Source: Yeosuana aromativorans
GTDB taxonomy: Bacteria > Bacteroidota > Bacteroidia > Flavobacteriales > Flavobacteriaceae
DNA length: 64,000 bases
Assembly (NCBI RefSeq): GCF_014646655.1
Contig: NZ_BMNR01000006.1
Location: 1-64,000, forward strand
Direction of reading: 5' to 3'
Part shown: positions 54,009 to 62,184 of the stretch, piece after piece
How the letters are laid out: each line of letters begins with the position of its first letter
Numbering within the stretch: position 1 is the first letter of the stretch
The notes under the pieces: model-generated
Told to the model about the DNA's origin: nothing
Seen by the model: the letters and a program-made list of their open reading frames with translations, nothing else
The model's database searches: none
Made by a program: the position numbers and the translations under genes

Positions 54009-55412
54009 TTGAATAAAAAAACAATACTATGTGTCTTTATCTTACTTACAACAAGCTTTTACGTTTGGAGCCAAACATATGTGCCCGATGATAATTTTGA
54101 GCAGGCTTTAATTGATTTAGGTTATGACTCCGGTCCTCTAGATGATTATGTACCCACGGCAAATATTAGTGGTATTATTGATTTAGATATCGATTCAAAA
54201 AATATTGCGGATCTCACGGGTATTGAGGATTTTTTAAGTTTACAAACCTTGAATTGCGAAACGAATTTGTTATCCGTTATAGATGTCAGCAAAAACACGG
54301 CATTGACCCAATTATTCTGCGGCGGTAATTTGTTATCAAATATTGACATAAGCATATTACTTGATTTACAAATATTTTGGTGCCAAGACAATCAAATGAC
54401 CAATATTGATGTCACAAACAATACCCAATTGATTTCGTTGGTATGTGGTAATAATTTATTGACCAATTTAGATGTCAGCAAAAATAAGTCATTAAATGTA
54501 TTGTCCTTTGAAGACAATCAAATCAGCGCCATAAATGTTTCAAATAATACCACGCTTAATCATTTGAATTGCAAGAACAACCTACTAAGTAGTTTAGATG
54601 TTACCAATAATACTATGCTTACTTATTTTGATTGTAGCTATAACCAAATCAATGTTTTAGATCTTTCTAAAAATAATTTATTGATATCCATAAGCTTAAA
54701 AAATAATGCGTTGTCAGAGCTGGATGTGTCACAAAATAAACAGTTAACAGAAATGGATTGTAGCAATAATATGTTGTGTAAGTTAAATATGAAAAACGGC
54801 AATAACAACAATTTGGTCTTCTGTGATTTTTCCAATAATCCAGATTTGAATTGTGTGGTTGTTGATAACCCTTCTGGTAATCATGCTATCTGGTCGCCTT
54901 CAACCTTTTCAAATTATGTTTCCTCACAATCCAATTGTTCAGGTTTTGTAAATGTTGATACCTTAAACAATGTTGTAGGAAGCAGTTATACATTACCTTC
55001 TTTAACTTATGGAAATTATTTTACCGCACCTGATGGCTCAGGTATGCAACTTTTTCCCGGTGACCTTATTACAAGCTCCCAAACTATTTATATTTTTAAC
55101 GAAACCGCTTGCAACAGTAACGAAAGTAGTTTTACTGTTTTAATACAGGATGGCGATTATTATATTCCTAGATACTTTACGCCAAACAATGATGGCAACC
55201 ATGATTTTTGGCAAGTTTTAGACGCTACCAATACCATAAACCACATTTCCATATATAACAGATATGGTAAACTTATTAAAGACATGTTGCCTAATACTGT
55301 GGGTTGGAACGGAACTTTTAATGGTAAACCATTGGAATCCAATGATTATTGGTACGTGATTACGTTTAATTCTGGAGAGACTTTAAACGGTCATTTTACC
55401 CTGAAACGATAA
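54009..55412 (+). CDS. Leucine-rich-repeat surface protein with type B T9SS sorting domain
   Basis: The 467-residue product starts with TTG at 54009 and a signal peptide (about 1-21). About nine repeats of 21 residues (residues 60-270) follow the pattern L-x-x-L-x-C/F-x-x-N-x-L-x-x-L/I-D-V-S/T-x-N. The final 90 residues (DYYIPRYFTPNNDGNHDFW, ISIYNRYGKLIKDM, DYWYVITF, GHFTLKR) are a gliding-motility-associated type B sorting domain. Such proteins are delivered to the surface by type IX secretion. It is likely an adhesin or binding protein. Its stop lies 3 bp from that of the convergent GNAT gene. Confidence 0.88.
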   Translation: MNKKTILCVFILLTTSFYVWSQTYVPDDNFEQALIDLGYDSGPLDDYVPTANISGIIDLDIDSKNIADLTGIEDFLSLQTLNCETNLLSVIDVSKNTALTQLFCGGNLLSNIDISILLDLQIFWCQDNQMTNIDVTNNTQLISLVCGNNLLTNLDVSKNKSLNVLSFEDNQISAINVSNNTTLNHLNCKNNLLSSLDVTNNTMLTYFDCSYNQINVLDLSKNNLLISISLKNNALSELDVSQNKQLTEMDCSNNMLCKLNMKNGNNNNLVFCDFSNNPDLNCVVVDNPSGNHAIWSPSTFSNYVSSQSNCSGFVNVDTLNNVVGSSYTLPSLTYGNYFTAPDGSGMQLFPGDLITSSQTIYIFNETACNSNESSFTVLIQDGDYYIPRYFTPNNDGNHDFWQVLDATNTINHISIYNRYGKLIKDMLPNTVGWNGTFNGKPLESNDYWYVITFNSGETLNGHFTLKR

Positions 55413-55415
55413 TAG

Positions 55416-55859
55416 TTATTCCTTTATCATGGCAATATGTGGAATATCATCTTCTAAATATTCCTGACCTATTTCCTTAAATCCTAAATTATTGTAAAAC
55501 GATTTTAAATAAGCCTGAGCTGATATTTTTATGAATGTTTCTTTATAGCTGTTTTCAATTGCTGAAATTGACGCTTTCATAATGTCATAACCATATTTAA
55601 ACTGGCGTTGGTTTTTAGCCACAACTACACGTCCTATACTGGCATTTTCAAAATAATCACCCGGTTTGAAAATACGGGTGTAAGCAACTATCTTATTATT
55701 TTTAATTCCAATAACATGAAGTGCTTTTTGGTCTTTTCCATCAATATCTTGATACACACAGTTTTGCTCAACCACAAACACCTCACTGCGCAATTGAAGG
55801 ATGTCATAAAGTTCCTGGGTTGAAAGTTCTTGAAACGATTTTACTTGTATCTCTATCAT
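55416..55859 (-). CDS. GNAT-family acetyltransferase (ElaA type)
   Basis: The 147-residue protein fits the ElaA branch of GNAT enzymes: LSTQELYDILQLRSEVFVVEQNCVY, cited as ELYDILQLRSEVFVVEQ, then YQDIDGKDQKALH, the acetyl-CoA loop region IGRVVVAKNQRQFKYG, and a C-terminal GFKEIGQEYLEDDIPHIAM. The cofactor is acetyl-CoA and the substrate is unknown. It lies 27 bp downstream of the cation exporter gene on the same strand and may share its transcript. Confidence 0.9.
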   Translation of the reverse strand: MIEIQVKSFQELSTQELYDILQLRSEVFVVEQNCVYQDIDGKDQKALHVIGIKNNKIVAYTRIFKPGDYFENASIGRVVVAKNQRQFKYGYDIMKASISAIENSYKETFIKISAQAYLKSFYNNLGFKEIGQEYLEDDIPHIAMIKE

Positions 55860-55886
55860 TTGTTATAAACTTTCAAAAACTGTATT

Positions 55887-56798
55887 TTAATCTTGAACAA
55901 TCACATCCTTAATATCACATTTTCCAAACTCTGGTTGGATATTAACATGGTTGATATCATAATTTTCATGAACCAAATCCTCAATTTCATGAAGAATGGT
56001 ATCAAACTTTGATAAAGGAATATCTTCTGTGAAATCTATATGCGCCTCCAAATGAATTTCTTCTTCGTTTAATTGCCAAATATGGACATGATGCACATTT
56101 TTAATACCTTTTAATTTCTGAATATCTGCAACTATTTTTTCTATTTCAATGGAATTAGGCGTGAATAACATGAGTACTTTAAAAGAATCTTTTAATAAGT
56201 CATATCCCATAACAATTAAATACAGCGCAATGATTAATGTCAACACACTATCTACCCAATATATCTGATAGTATTTCATTAATAAACCGCCTATCAATAC
56301 AGCTACACTGGCCATCATATCAGTTAGTAAATGAAGATACACACTTTTCATGTTCATGTTGGTTTCAGAATCTTTTTTAAGTAACAGCACACTAAATCCA
56401 TTACCTAAAATAGCAATCAATGATAACCATATAACCAAACCTGATTTTATTTCATGAGGATCTTGAAACCGGATGATGGCTTCCTTAATCAAAAAAATAG
56501 CTACCACAATCAATGTTGCAGCATTTACAAAAGCAGCAACAATTTCTGCTCGTTTATAACCAAAGGTTTTTTGCAAAGATGCTGCTTTTCCTGAATACTT
56601 ATTGGCAATATAACTGATTACCAAAGAAAGAACATCACTAAAATTATGTAATGCATCACTTAATAAGGACAGACTCCCAGATATTAAACCACCTACTACT
56701 TGTGCAAGGGTTATAACAATATTCAGTAAAATTGAAATAACAAGATTACGCCCTCTTAAATTAACATGGTTGTGTGAATGATTATGAGAATGTCCCAT
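55887..56798 (-). CDS. Cation diffusion facilitator (CzcD-like metal exporter)
   Basis: The 303-residue protein has a His-rich N-terminus (MGHSHNHSHNHV), six membrane helices with the metal-site motifs SDALHNFSD (helix II) and HLLTDMMAS (helix V), and a C-terminal cytoplasmic domain with VHHVHIWQLNEEEIHLEAH. CDF proteins export Zn2+, Co2+ or similar ions in exchange for protons across the inner membrane. The HD-type arrangement (His and Asp in helices II and V) favours zinc. Its ATG begins directly after the rpiB stop, so the two are translated from one message. Confidence 0.93.
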   Translation of the reverse strand: MGHSHNHSHNHVNLRGRNLVISILLNIVITLAQVVGGLISGSLSLLSDALHNFSDVLSLVISYIANKYSGKAASLQKTFGYKRAEIVAAFVNAATLIVVAIFLIKEAIIRFQDPHEIKSGLVIWLSLIAILGNGFSVLLLKKDSETNMNMKSVYLHLLTDMMASVAVLIGGLLMKYYQIYWVDSVLTLIIALYLIVMGYDLLKDSFKVLMLFTPNSIEIEKIVADIQKLKGIKNVHHVHIWQLNEEEIHLEAHIDFTEDIPLSKFDTILHEIEDLVHENYDINHVNIQPEFGKCDIKDVIVQD

Positions 56799-57233
56799 TT
56801 AACAAGAAACTGGTATTTTATTGATTCGTGCCTGATGACGGCCACCTTCAAACGCTGTCCCTAAAAACGTATCAACCATTTCTATAACTTGTTGTCGTGC
56901 CGTAAAACGCGCAGGAATACTTAAAATATTAGCATTATTGTGTTGGCGAGCCAATTCCACAATTTCTTTATTCCAACATAAAGCAGATCGCACACGTTGG
57001 TGTTTATTGGCTGTCATATTAGCACCATTGCCACTCCCACAAACAATGATTCCAAAATCTACTTTGTTTTGTTCCACGTCATTGGCAACAGGATGTACAA
57101 AATCTGGGTAATCAACACTATCCTCAGTATCTGTACCATAGTTGATAACTGTATAACCTTTTGATTCTAAATGCTTTATAATGGCGAATTTATATTCTAC
57201 ACCGGCGTGATCATTTCCTATTGAAATATTCAT
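56799..57233 (-). CDS. rpiB: Ribose-5-phosphate isomerase B
   Basis: The 144-residue protein has the RpiB/LacAB fold with GNDHAGVEYKFAI (active-site Asp/His), YPDFVHPVA, IVCGSGNGANMTANK (catalytic Cys in CGSGNG) and RSALCW. It interconverts ribose-5-phosphate and ribulose-5-phosphate in the pentose phosphate pathway. The length is typical. It is the first gene of a short leftward unit with the CDF exporter directly attached, and its upstream region is a 626-bp AT-rich gap. Confidence 0.93.
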   Translation of the reverse strand: MNISIGNDHAGVEYKFAIIKHLESKGYTVINYGTDTEDSVDYPDFVHPVANDVEQNKVDFGIIVCGSGNGANMTANKHQRVRSALCWNKEIVELARQHNNANILSIPARFTARQQVIEMVDTFLGTAFEGGRHQARINKIPVSC

Positions 57234-57859
57234 ATCTGTTTGTTTTAAAACGGTAAAGGTAATAAATATGACGTATTTATTATGTGCATTACTAGTTTGA
57301 TTACTTGTTAATAACTGGTTATTATTTTTTAAAACTAAAACCTTGTAAATCCATTTATTTTTTCAAAGGCAAACCTGATTAAAACCACCTAATTTTTTAA
57401 GCTATTTTTTTATACATTTTATAAGACAAATTTCAACTGATACAAACACTAAAATTTAAAATAGTTATAACCAAAAAGCTATTAATTTCAGTTGTTAACA
57501 ACTGTTTATAGAATACTAAAAATCATTAAAAATGAACATATTAAAATACTTTGTATTGTTAATTAACTATTAACAGAAAGTAAATAAATTGTAATCAAAA
57601 TAAAATTCAAAAAAGTTATACCACATATTAACAACCTATAATAAACATCATTAATTTTTTAAAATTTTAAAAAGAAAATATGATTATGTTATATATGGTT
57701 GATAAGTAGGTTTTATATAAATATAACATAAAAGAAATCTGATTAAATATTTAAAATGTAACTTTGCAGAAAATAAATAGCTAATTCTTCACCTTTATTA
57801 AGCTATTTAATAACATAATTTCCTGTATCTTAGGAAATAGAAATGATCATAAAAATTAC
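57234..57859. other. Long AT-rich intergenic gap between rpiB and rnr, with TTAACA-type motifs
   Basis: No gene-like frame is seen in these 626 bp. They contain a perfect 16-bp palindrome CAGTTGTTAACAACTG (57489-57504) and several related TTAACA or GTTAAT elements (near 57307, 57559, 57627). A TAACTTTG -7 box lies at 57759-57766, 93 bp upstream of rnr. I found no DnaA box TTATCCACA, so an origin is not supported. Confidence 0.5.
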
Positions 57860-60049
57860 ATGACAAGAAAGAAAAAAAGGAAATCATCAAACAAGATTTC
57901 AAACCTTACAAATACCATACTTAGTATTTTAAAAAAAGACAGAAACCAAAGTTTTAACTATAAACAAATTGCTGCCAAATTGGGCGTGAATGATGCCAGT
58001 AGTAGAAACCAAATTATTAAAAAATTACATGCTTTAACTGCACAGAAGGAAATAGAAGAAGTAGAGCGCGGTAAGTTTAAAGCTATTATAACAACAGAAT
58101 ACCACTCTGGTGTTCTTGATTTATCAGCCAAAGGATCTGGTTACGTGATCAGTGATGATTTTGATGAAGATGTATTTATAGCATCCAATAATATAAACAG
58201 AGCTTTAGAAGGAGATGAAGTAGAGTTTTATGTGTATAAACGCCGAAAACGAGGAAAAATAGAAGGTGAAATCACTCAAGTTATCAAACGCGCAAAAAAT
58301 GAGTATGTTGGTGTGATCCAAGTGCATTCCAATTATGCTTTTGTGATACCGGATAGCAATAAAATGTACAAGGATATTTTTGTGCCAATTAATAAAACCA
58401 ATAAAGCCGAAGACGGCGATAAAGTATTGGTGTCTTTAGAAGATTGGCCAGAGAATGCCGATTCACCTTACGGAAAGGTTTTAAAAGTGCTTGGTAAACC
58501 AGGAGAGCATAATACAGAAATACACGCCATTTTAGCAGATTACGGCTTACCTTATGAATTTCCTCAAGAAGTGGAAGCGTTTGCTAATAAAATAGATACA
58601 ACTATTACCAAAGAAGAAATTGCAAAACGTCGGGATATGCGTGATGTATTGACGTTTACCATCGACCCAAAAGACGCTAAGGATTTTGATGATGCTTTGT
58701 CTTTCAGAACTTTGGATAATGGACTTTTTGAAATAGGTATCCATATTGCCGATGTATCCCATTATGTGCAAGAGGGCACCATTCTGGATGATGAAGCTTA
58801 TGAACGAGCCACCTCTGTTTATTTAGTGGATCGGGTAGTGCCCATGTTACCGGAAGTGCTTTCAAATAATGCGTGTTCATTACGTCCAAATGAAGAAAAA
58901 TACACCTTTTCTGCTGTGTTTCAAATTAATGACAAGGCCGAAGTTAAAAACCAATGGTTTGGTAGAACGGTCACGTATAGTGATGCACGTTTTTCTTATG
59001 AAGAAGCACAAGCTATCATAGAATCAAATTCTAATAATATTCCGAAGGAAGTTTCACTAAGTGGAAAAGCCTATCAAACAAAACCTGAAATAGCCCAAGC
59101 TGTTTTAAAATTGGATGAATTGGCTAAAATCATGCGGAAAAAACGGATGCGTGAAGGCGCTATTTCATTTGATAAAGTAGAAGTAAAGTTTGATTTGGAT
59201 GACCAAGCAAATCCTATAGGTGTATTTTTTAAAACCAGTAAAGAAGCTAATAAATTAATTGAGGAATTCATGCTACTTGCCAATAAAAAAGTTGCTGAGT
59301 TTATAGGTAAACAATCACCTAAAAAAACCTTTGTATATCGGGTTCATGACGAACCAGATGTAAGTAAATTGGCAGCTCTACAAAGTGTGGTTTCTAAATT
59401 TGGTTACAAACTGAATTTTAAAGACCGAAAAAGTACAACAGCTTCCTTAAATAATTTACTGCAAGATGTTGTTGGTAAAAAAGAACAAAACCTAGTCGAT
59501 ACGCTGACCATTAGGAGTATGAGCAAGGCGGAATATACCACTCATAATATTGGTCATTATGGTTTGGCATTCGATTATTACAGTCATTTCACATCACCTA
59601 TTCGCCGATATCCTGATGTGATGGCACATCGTTTACTACAACATTATTTAGATGGTGGTAAATCGGTTAACGAAGATCTTTACGAAGATAAATGCCAGCA
59701 TTCCAGCGATATGGAAAACTTGGCAACCAAAGCAGAACGAGACTCTATAAAATATATGCAAATCCGTTTTATGGAAGACCACAAGGATGAGGAATTTTTA
59801 GGTGTCATTTCTGGTGTTACCGATTGGGGCATTTATGTGGAGATTATAGCTAATAAATGTGAAGGTATGGTAAGTGTACGCGACATCAAGGATGATCATT
59901 ATATATTTGATGAGGTTCAATATGCTTTGGTAGGTAAAAACACTAAAAACATGTATCAACTTGGTGATGAAGTGATTGTAAAAGTGAAAAACACCGATTT
60001 GGTTAAAAAACATTTAGATTTTAATTTAATTGGAATAAAAGAGGAATAA
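57860..60049 (+). CDS. rnr: Ribonuclease R
   Basis: The 729-residue exoribonuclease has a Lys-rich N-terminus with a winged-helix domain (about 17-75), cold-shock-like domains (80-230), the RNB catalytic core with TIDPKDAKDFDDALS (about 272-286) and HYGLAFDYYSHFTSPIRRYPD, cited as the two motifs HYGLAFDYYSHFTSP and IRRYPD, and a C-terminal S1 domain (about 640-725). It degrades structured RNA 3' to 5' processively. It is monocistronic or leads to the DUF2807 gene 44 bp downstream. Confidence 0.96.
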   Translation: MTRKKKRKSSNKISNLTNTILSILKKDRNQSFNYKQIAAKLGVNDASSRNQIIKKLHALTAQKEIEEVERGKFKAIITTEYHSGVLDLSAKGSGYVISDDFDEDVFIASNNINRALEGDEVEFYVYKRRKRGKIEGEITQVIKRAKNEYVGVIQVHSNYAFVIPDSNKMYKDIFVPINKTNKAEDGDKVLVSLEDWPENADSPYGKVLKVLGKPGEHNTEIHAILADYGLPYEFPQEVEAFANKIDTTITKEEIAKRRDMRDVLTFTIDPKDAKDFDDALSFRTLDNGLFEIGIHIADVSHYVQEGTILDDEAYERATSVYLVDRVVPMLPEVLSNNACSLRPNEEKYTFSAVFQINDKAEVKNQWFGRTVTYSDARFSYEEAQAIIESNSNNIPKEVSLSGKAYQTKPEIAQAVLKLDELAKIMRKKRMREGAISFDKVEVKFDLDDQANPIGVFFKTSKEANKLIEEFMLLANKKVAEFIGKQSPKKTFVYRVHDEPDVSKLAALQSVVSKFGYKLNFKDRKSTTASLNNLLQDVVGKKEQNLVDTLTIRSMSKAEYTTHNIGHYGLAFDYYSHFTSPIRRYPDVMAHRLLQHYLDGGKSVNEDLYEDKCQHSSDMENLATKAERDSIKYMQIRFMEDHKDEEFLGVISGVTDWGIYVEIIANKCEGMVSVRDIKDDHYIFDEVQYALVGKNTKNMYQLGDEVIVKVKNTDLVKKHLDFNLIGIKEE

Positions 60050-60093
60050 TTATTGATAACTTTACGTTATCATAAAAAAACACATATTAACAG

Positions 60094-60768
60094 ATGAAAC
60101 GTTTATTAACACTACTTACGGTTGTAATCTCGCTATCGTTATCCGCACAAAACCCAATAGAAAAAACAATAGGGGAATTTACAGAACTAAAAGTCTATGA
60201 TTTAATACAAGTTGAATTGGTTAAATCTAATGAAAACAAAGTTGTTATTTCAGGAAAAAACACTGAAGATGTTTTGGTTAACAACAAAAACGGAAAATTA
60301 AAAATAAAGATGAACCTTGAAAAGATTTTTAATGGAGACGATACAAAAGTGACCCTGTATTATACGTCGTTTGATGTTTTAGATGCCAATGAGGGTGCTA
60401 CGATTTCTTCAAAAGACATAATTAAACAGTTTGAAATAGATTTAAGAGCTCAAGAAGGTGCACAAATCAATGTGCCTTGTGATGTCACATATACCAATGT
60501 GAAAGCGGTTACAGGGGGAATTGTAGAAACAACAGGAACCTCAAAAAACCAAAAGGTAAGTTTACTTACTGGAGGTGTGTATAAAGGAGAAAATTTAAGT
60601 ACAGAAAAAACCGAAGTATCCATTAATGCCGCTGGTGAAGCATATATAAAAGCTACTAAGTTGGTTGATATAAAAATAAGGGCAGGAGGCGATGTATTTA
60701 TTTATGGCCATCCCGAAACAGTTAATGAAAGTAAAGTATTTGGTGGACGTGTAAAACGAATGGATTAA
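60094..60768 (+). CDS. Secreted DUF2807 (head GIN domain) protein
   Basis: The 224-residue protein has a signal peptide (about 1-19) and a beta-helical DUF2807 domain (about 30-220) of repeated short strands, for example KVVISGKNTEDV, IDLRAQEGAQINV and VSLLTGGVYKGENLSTEKTEV. Proteins of this kind are common in Bacteroidota and are found in the periplasm or at the surface. Their function is unknown; a putative adhesin role is assigned by family name only. It is followed 14 bp later by a strong terminator. Confidence 0.85.
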   Translation: MKRLLTLLTVVISLSLSAQNPIEKTIGEFTELKVYDLIQVELVKSNENKVVISGKNTEDVLVNNKNGKLKIKMNLEKIFNGDDTKVTLYYTSFDVLDANEGATISSKDIIKQFEIDLRAQEGAQINVPCDVTYTNVKAVTGGIVETTGTSKNQKVSLLTGGVYKGENLSTEKTEVSINAAGEAYIKATKLVDIKIRAGGDVFIYGHPETVNESKVFGGRVKRMD

Positions 60769-60782
60769 TAAAATTCAATGTT

Positions 60783-60811
60783 AAAAGCCTGTTTTAAACA
60801 GGCTTTTTTTT
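60783..60811 (+). terminator. Rho-independent terminator after the DUF2807 gene
   Basis: AAAAGCCTG (60783-60791) pairs with CAGGCTTTT (60799-60807) around a seven-base loop, and the T run continues to 60811. It marks the end of the rnr/DUF2807 transcription unit. Confidence 0.85.
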
Positions 60812-60890
60812 GCTTAACATGCAATTCAAACCCTAAGCCTTTATATAGTTTTAAAATATTTCTTTACTTTGTGCAAAGTCCAGTTTATTT

Positions 60891-61586
60891 ATGTTTGATG
60901 ATGTTTTAAGAGCGGTTCCTTTTGGTATATTATTAGCCTTTACCATAGGGCCTGTTTTTTTTGTGCTCCTTGAAACAAGTATAACCAAAGGTTTTAAAAG
61001 CGCCTTGATTTTTGACTTGGGCGTTATGTTTGCCGATATGTTATTTATATTGGTTGCCTTTTTTAGCACAAACAAACTTTTGGACAAGATTAAGGACGAT
61101 CCCAACTTCTTGATTTTTGGTGGAGCTTTGTTAGCCGTTTATGGCTTTATATCCTTTATTAAAACATCCAAATCATTTCGGGATATCGTTAAGGAATACC
61201 ATAAAATTGACATTCAAAAAAAATACGGAAAGCTCTTTCTTAAAGGGTTTCTGCTTAATTTTATCAACATAGGCGTCTTATTGGGTTGGGTTGGATTTAT
61301 AGTTATTGCCAACTCATTGACCGAAACCCAAGATGGTGTTTTAGCTTTTCTTTTCACTATATTAATTGTTTATTTTTTGGTAGATCTAGTTAAAATAGCA
61401 GTGTCCAAAAAACTAAAAAACAGATTGACACCCAGACTTATTTTCAAAACAAAAAAAATAATTGCCTTGGTTATTTTAGGTTTTGGCGTGTTGCTGCTGG
61501 TTCAAGGATTTTTTCCAAAGGAAAAGAAAATGCTCAAAGACAAGTTAGAGCAAATACAGATTATAAAAGAAAAACCTTCAGAATAA
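60891..61586 (+). CDS. LysE-family transporter
   Basis: The 231-residue membrane protein has about six helices and the LysE/RhtB N-terminal pattern PFGILLAFTIGPVFFVLLETSITKG, cited as FGILLAFTIGPVFFVLLE. Such inner-membrane carriers export amino acids or related small molecules. The C-terminal 25 residues are Lys/Glu-rich and cytoplasmic. The stop codon lies in the loop of the terminator hairpin at 61571. No neighbour suggests the substrate. Confidence 0.87.
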   Translation: MFDDVLRAVPFGILLAFTIGPVFFVLLETSITKGFKSALIFDLGVMFADMLFILVAFFSTNKLLDKIKDDPNFLIFGGALLAVYGFISFIKTSKSFRDIVKEYHKIDIQKKYGKLFLKGFLLNFINIGVLLGWVGFIVIANSLTETQDGVLAFLFTILIVYFLVDLVKIAVSKKLKNRLTPRLIFKTKKIIALVILGFGVLLLVQGFFPKEKKMLKDKLEQIQIIKEKPSE

Positions 61587-61602
61587 ACTGAAGGTTTTTT
61601 TG
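61571..61602. terminator. Terminator overlapping the end of the LysE gene, between it and tRNA-Cys
   Basis: AAAACCTTCAG (61571-61581) pairs with CTGAAGGTTTT (61588-61598) around AATAAA, followed by a T run on the plus strand. The LysE stop codon TAA (61584-61586) is in the loop. On the minus strand the hairpin begins 4 bp after the tRNA-Cys 3' end and is followed by T-rich sequence, so it can terminate both genes. Confidence 0.8.
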
Positions 61603-61673
61603 AGGCGTCGAGCGGATTCGAACCGCTGTAGAAGGTTTTGCAGACCTCTGCCTAGCCACTCGGCCACAACGCC
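61603..61673 (-). tRNA. tRNA-Cys (GCA)
   Basis: The minus strand folds as a cloverleaf: acceptor GGCGTTG/CGACGCC, D arm GGCCGAGTGGCTAGGC, anticodon stem AGGTCTGCAAAACCT with anticodon GCA, and T arm AGCGG/CCGCT around TTCGAAT. The discriminator base is U73, the main identity element of tRNA-Cys. CCA is not encoded. A strong promoter lies upstream at 61686-61714. Confidence 0.96.
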
Positions 61674-61685
61674 ATTATTTGACTG

Positions 61686-61714
61686 CAAATGTAAAAAAAA
61701 ATAAGACTTTTCAA
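61686..61714 (-). promoter_or_regulatory. Bacteroidota-type promoter of tRNA-Cys
   Basis: On the minus strand, TTG (61714-61712) and TACATTTG (61693-61686) are separated by 18 bp, an exact match to the TTG-N18-TAnnTTTG consensus read by the Bacteroidota primary sigma factor. The expected start is about 7 bp upstream of the mature tRNA 5' end. Confidence 0.8.
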
Positions 61715-61723
61715 CAGCTAATC

Positions 61724-62086
61724 CTATTTTTTACGTTTATCTGTCATTTTAATCGTTACTTTTTCAACATCACCGCCAATGGGAGGGTTTAGTTTACTTA
61801 CCCAAACGGTCGCTTTTTTAACCAGGGTATCTTCCTTAAAGATACGATCTAAAATACGTTTTCCCACGGTTTCAAGCAAATAGGAAGGCCGGTTCATTTC
61901 TTCTCTTACAATTCTATTTAAAAACACATAATCCACGGTATCACTCAATTTATCAGTTTTTGCTGAGGTTTGTAAATCAGCCTCAACTTCTAAGTCAACA
62001 CGATAGTCGCTTCCTATTTTGGTTTCTTCTTTTAAGCAACCGTGATGTGCAAAAACACGGATATTTTCAACTTTTATAATTCCCAT
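61724..62086 (-). CDS. folB: Dihydroneopterin aldolase
   Basis: From the ATG at 62086 the product is 120 residues, the usual size; an upstream in-frame extension to 62179 crosses the promoter region and is rejected. Motifs are VENIRVFAHHGCLKEET, DTVDYVFLNRIV, LLETVGKRILDRIF and WVSKLNPPIGG (with the conserved Lys). The enzyme converts dihydroneopterin to 6-hydroxymethyl-dihydropterin in folate synthesis. It is divergent from glnS across a 98-bp gap with a palindromic promoter-like element. Confidence 0.93.
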   Translation of the reverse strand: MGIIKVENIRVFAHHGCLKEETKIGSDYRVDLEVEADLQTSAKTDKLSDTVDYVFLNRIVREEMNRPSYLLETVGKRILDRIFKEDTLVKKATVWVSKLNPPIGGDVEKVTIKMTDKRKK

Positions 62087-62105
62087 TATATGGCATTTTA
62101 AGTCC

Positions 62106-62125
62106 GCAAAATTACCTAATTTTGC
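62106..62125. promoter_or_regulatory. Palindrome with back-to-back -7 boxes between folB and glnS
   Basis: GCAAAATTA and TAATTTTGC flank a CC centre. Each arm reads TAATTTTG on its own strand, matching the TAnnTTTG -7 consensus, so one 20-bp element may direct both folB and glnS. No TTG box at the right distance was seen on either side. Confidence 0.5.
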
Positions 62126-62184
62126 ACAATATTTTTTGATTAATACTATCAGTTTCAAATTATAAAGGCCAAACCGCATTTTTT

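Noticed and set aside
54260-54840. DNA tandem repeat with 63-bp period
   Set aside because: The periodicity is explained by the LRR protein repeats; nucleotide copies are diverged and not a separate repeat element.
57234-57859. Origin of replication
   Set aside because: It is AT-rich and repeat-bearing, but no DnaA boxes and no dnaA or dnaN neighbours are seen.
62087-62179. N-terminal extension of FolB to 62179
   Set aside because: It crosses the palindromic promoter element, nearly reaches the glnS start, and would add 31 residues absent from normal FolB.
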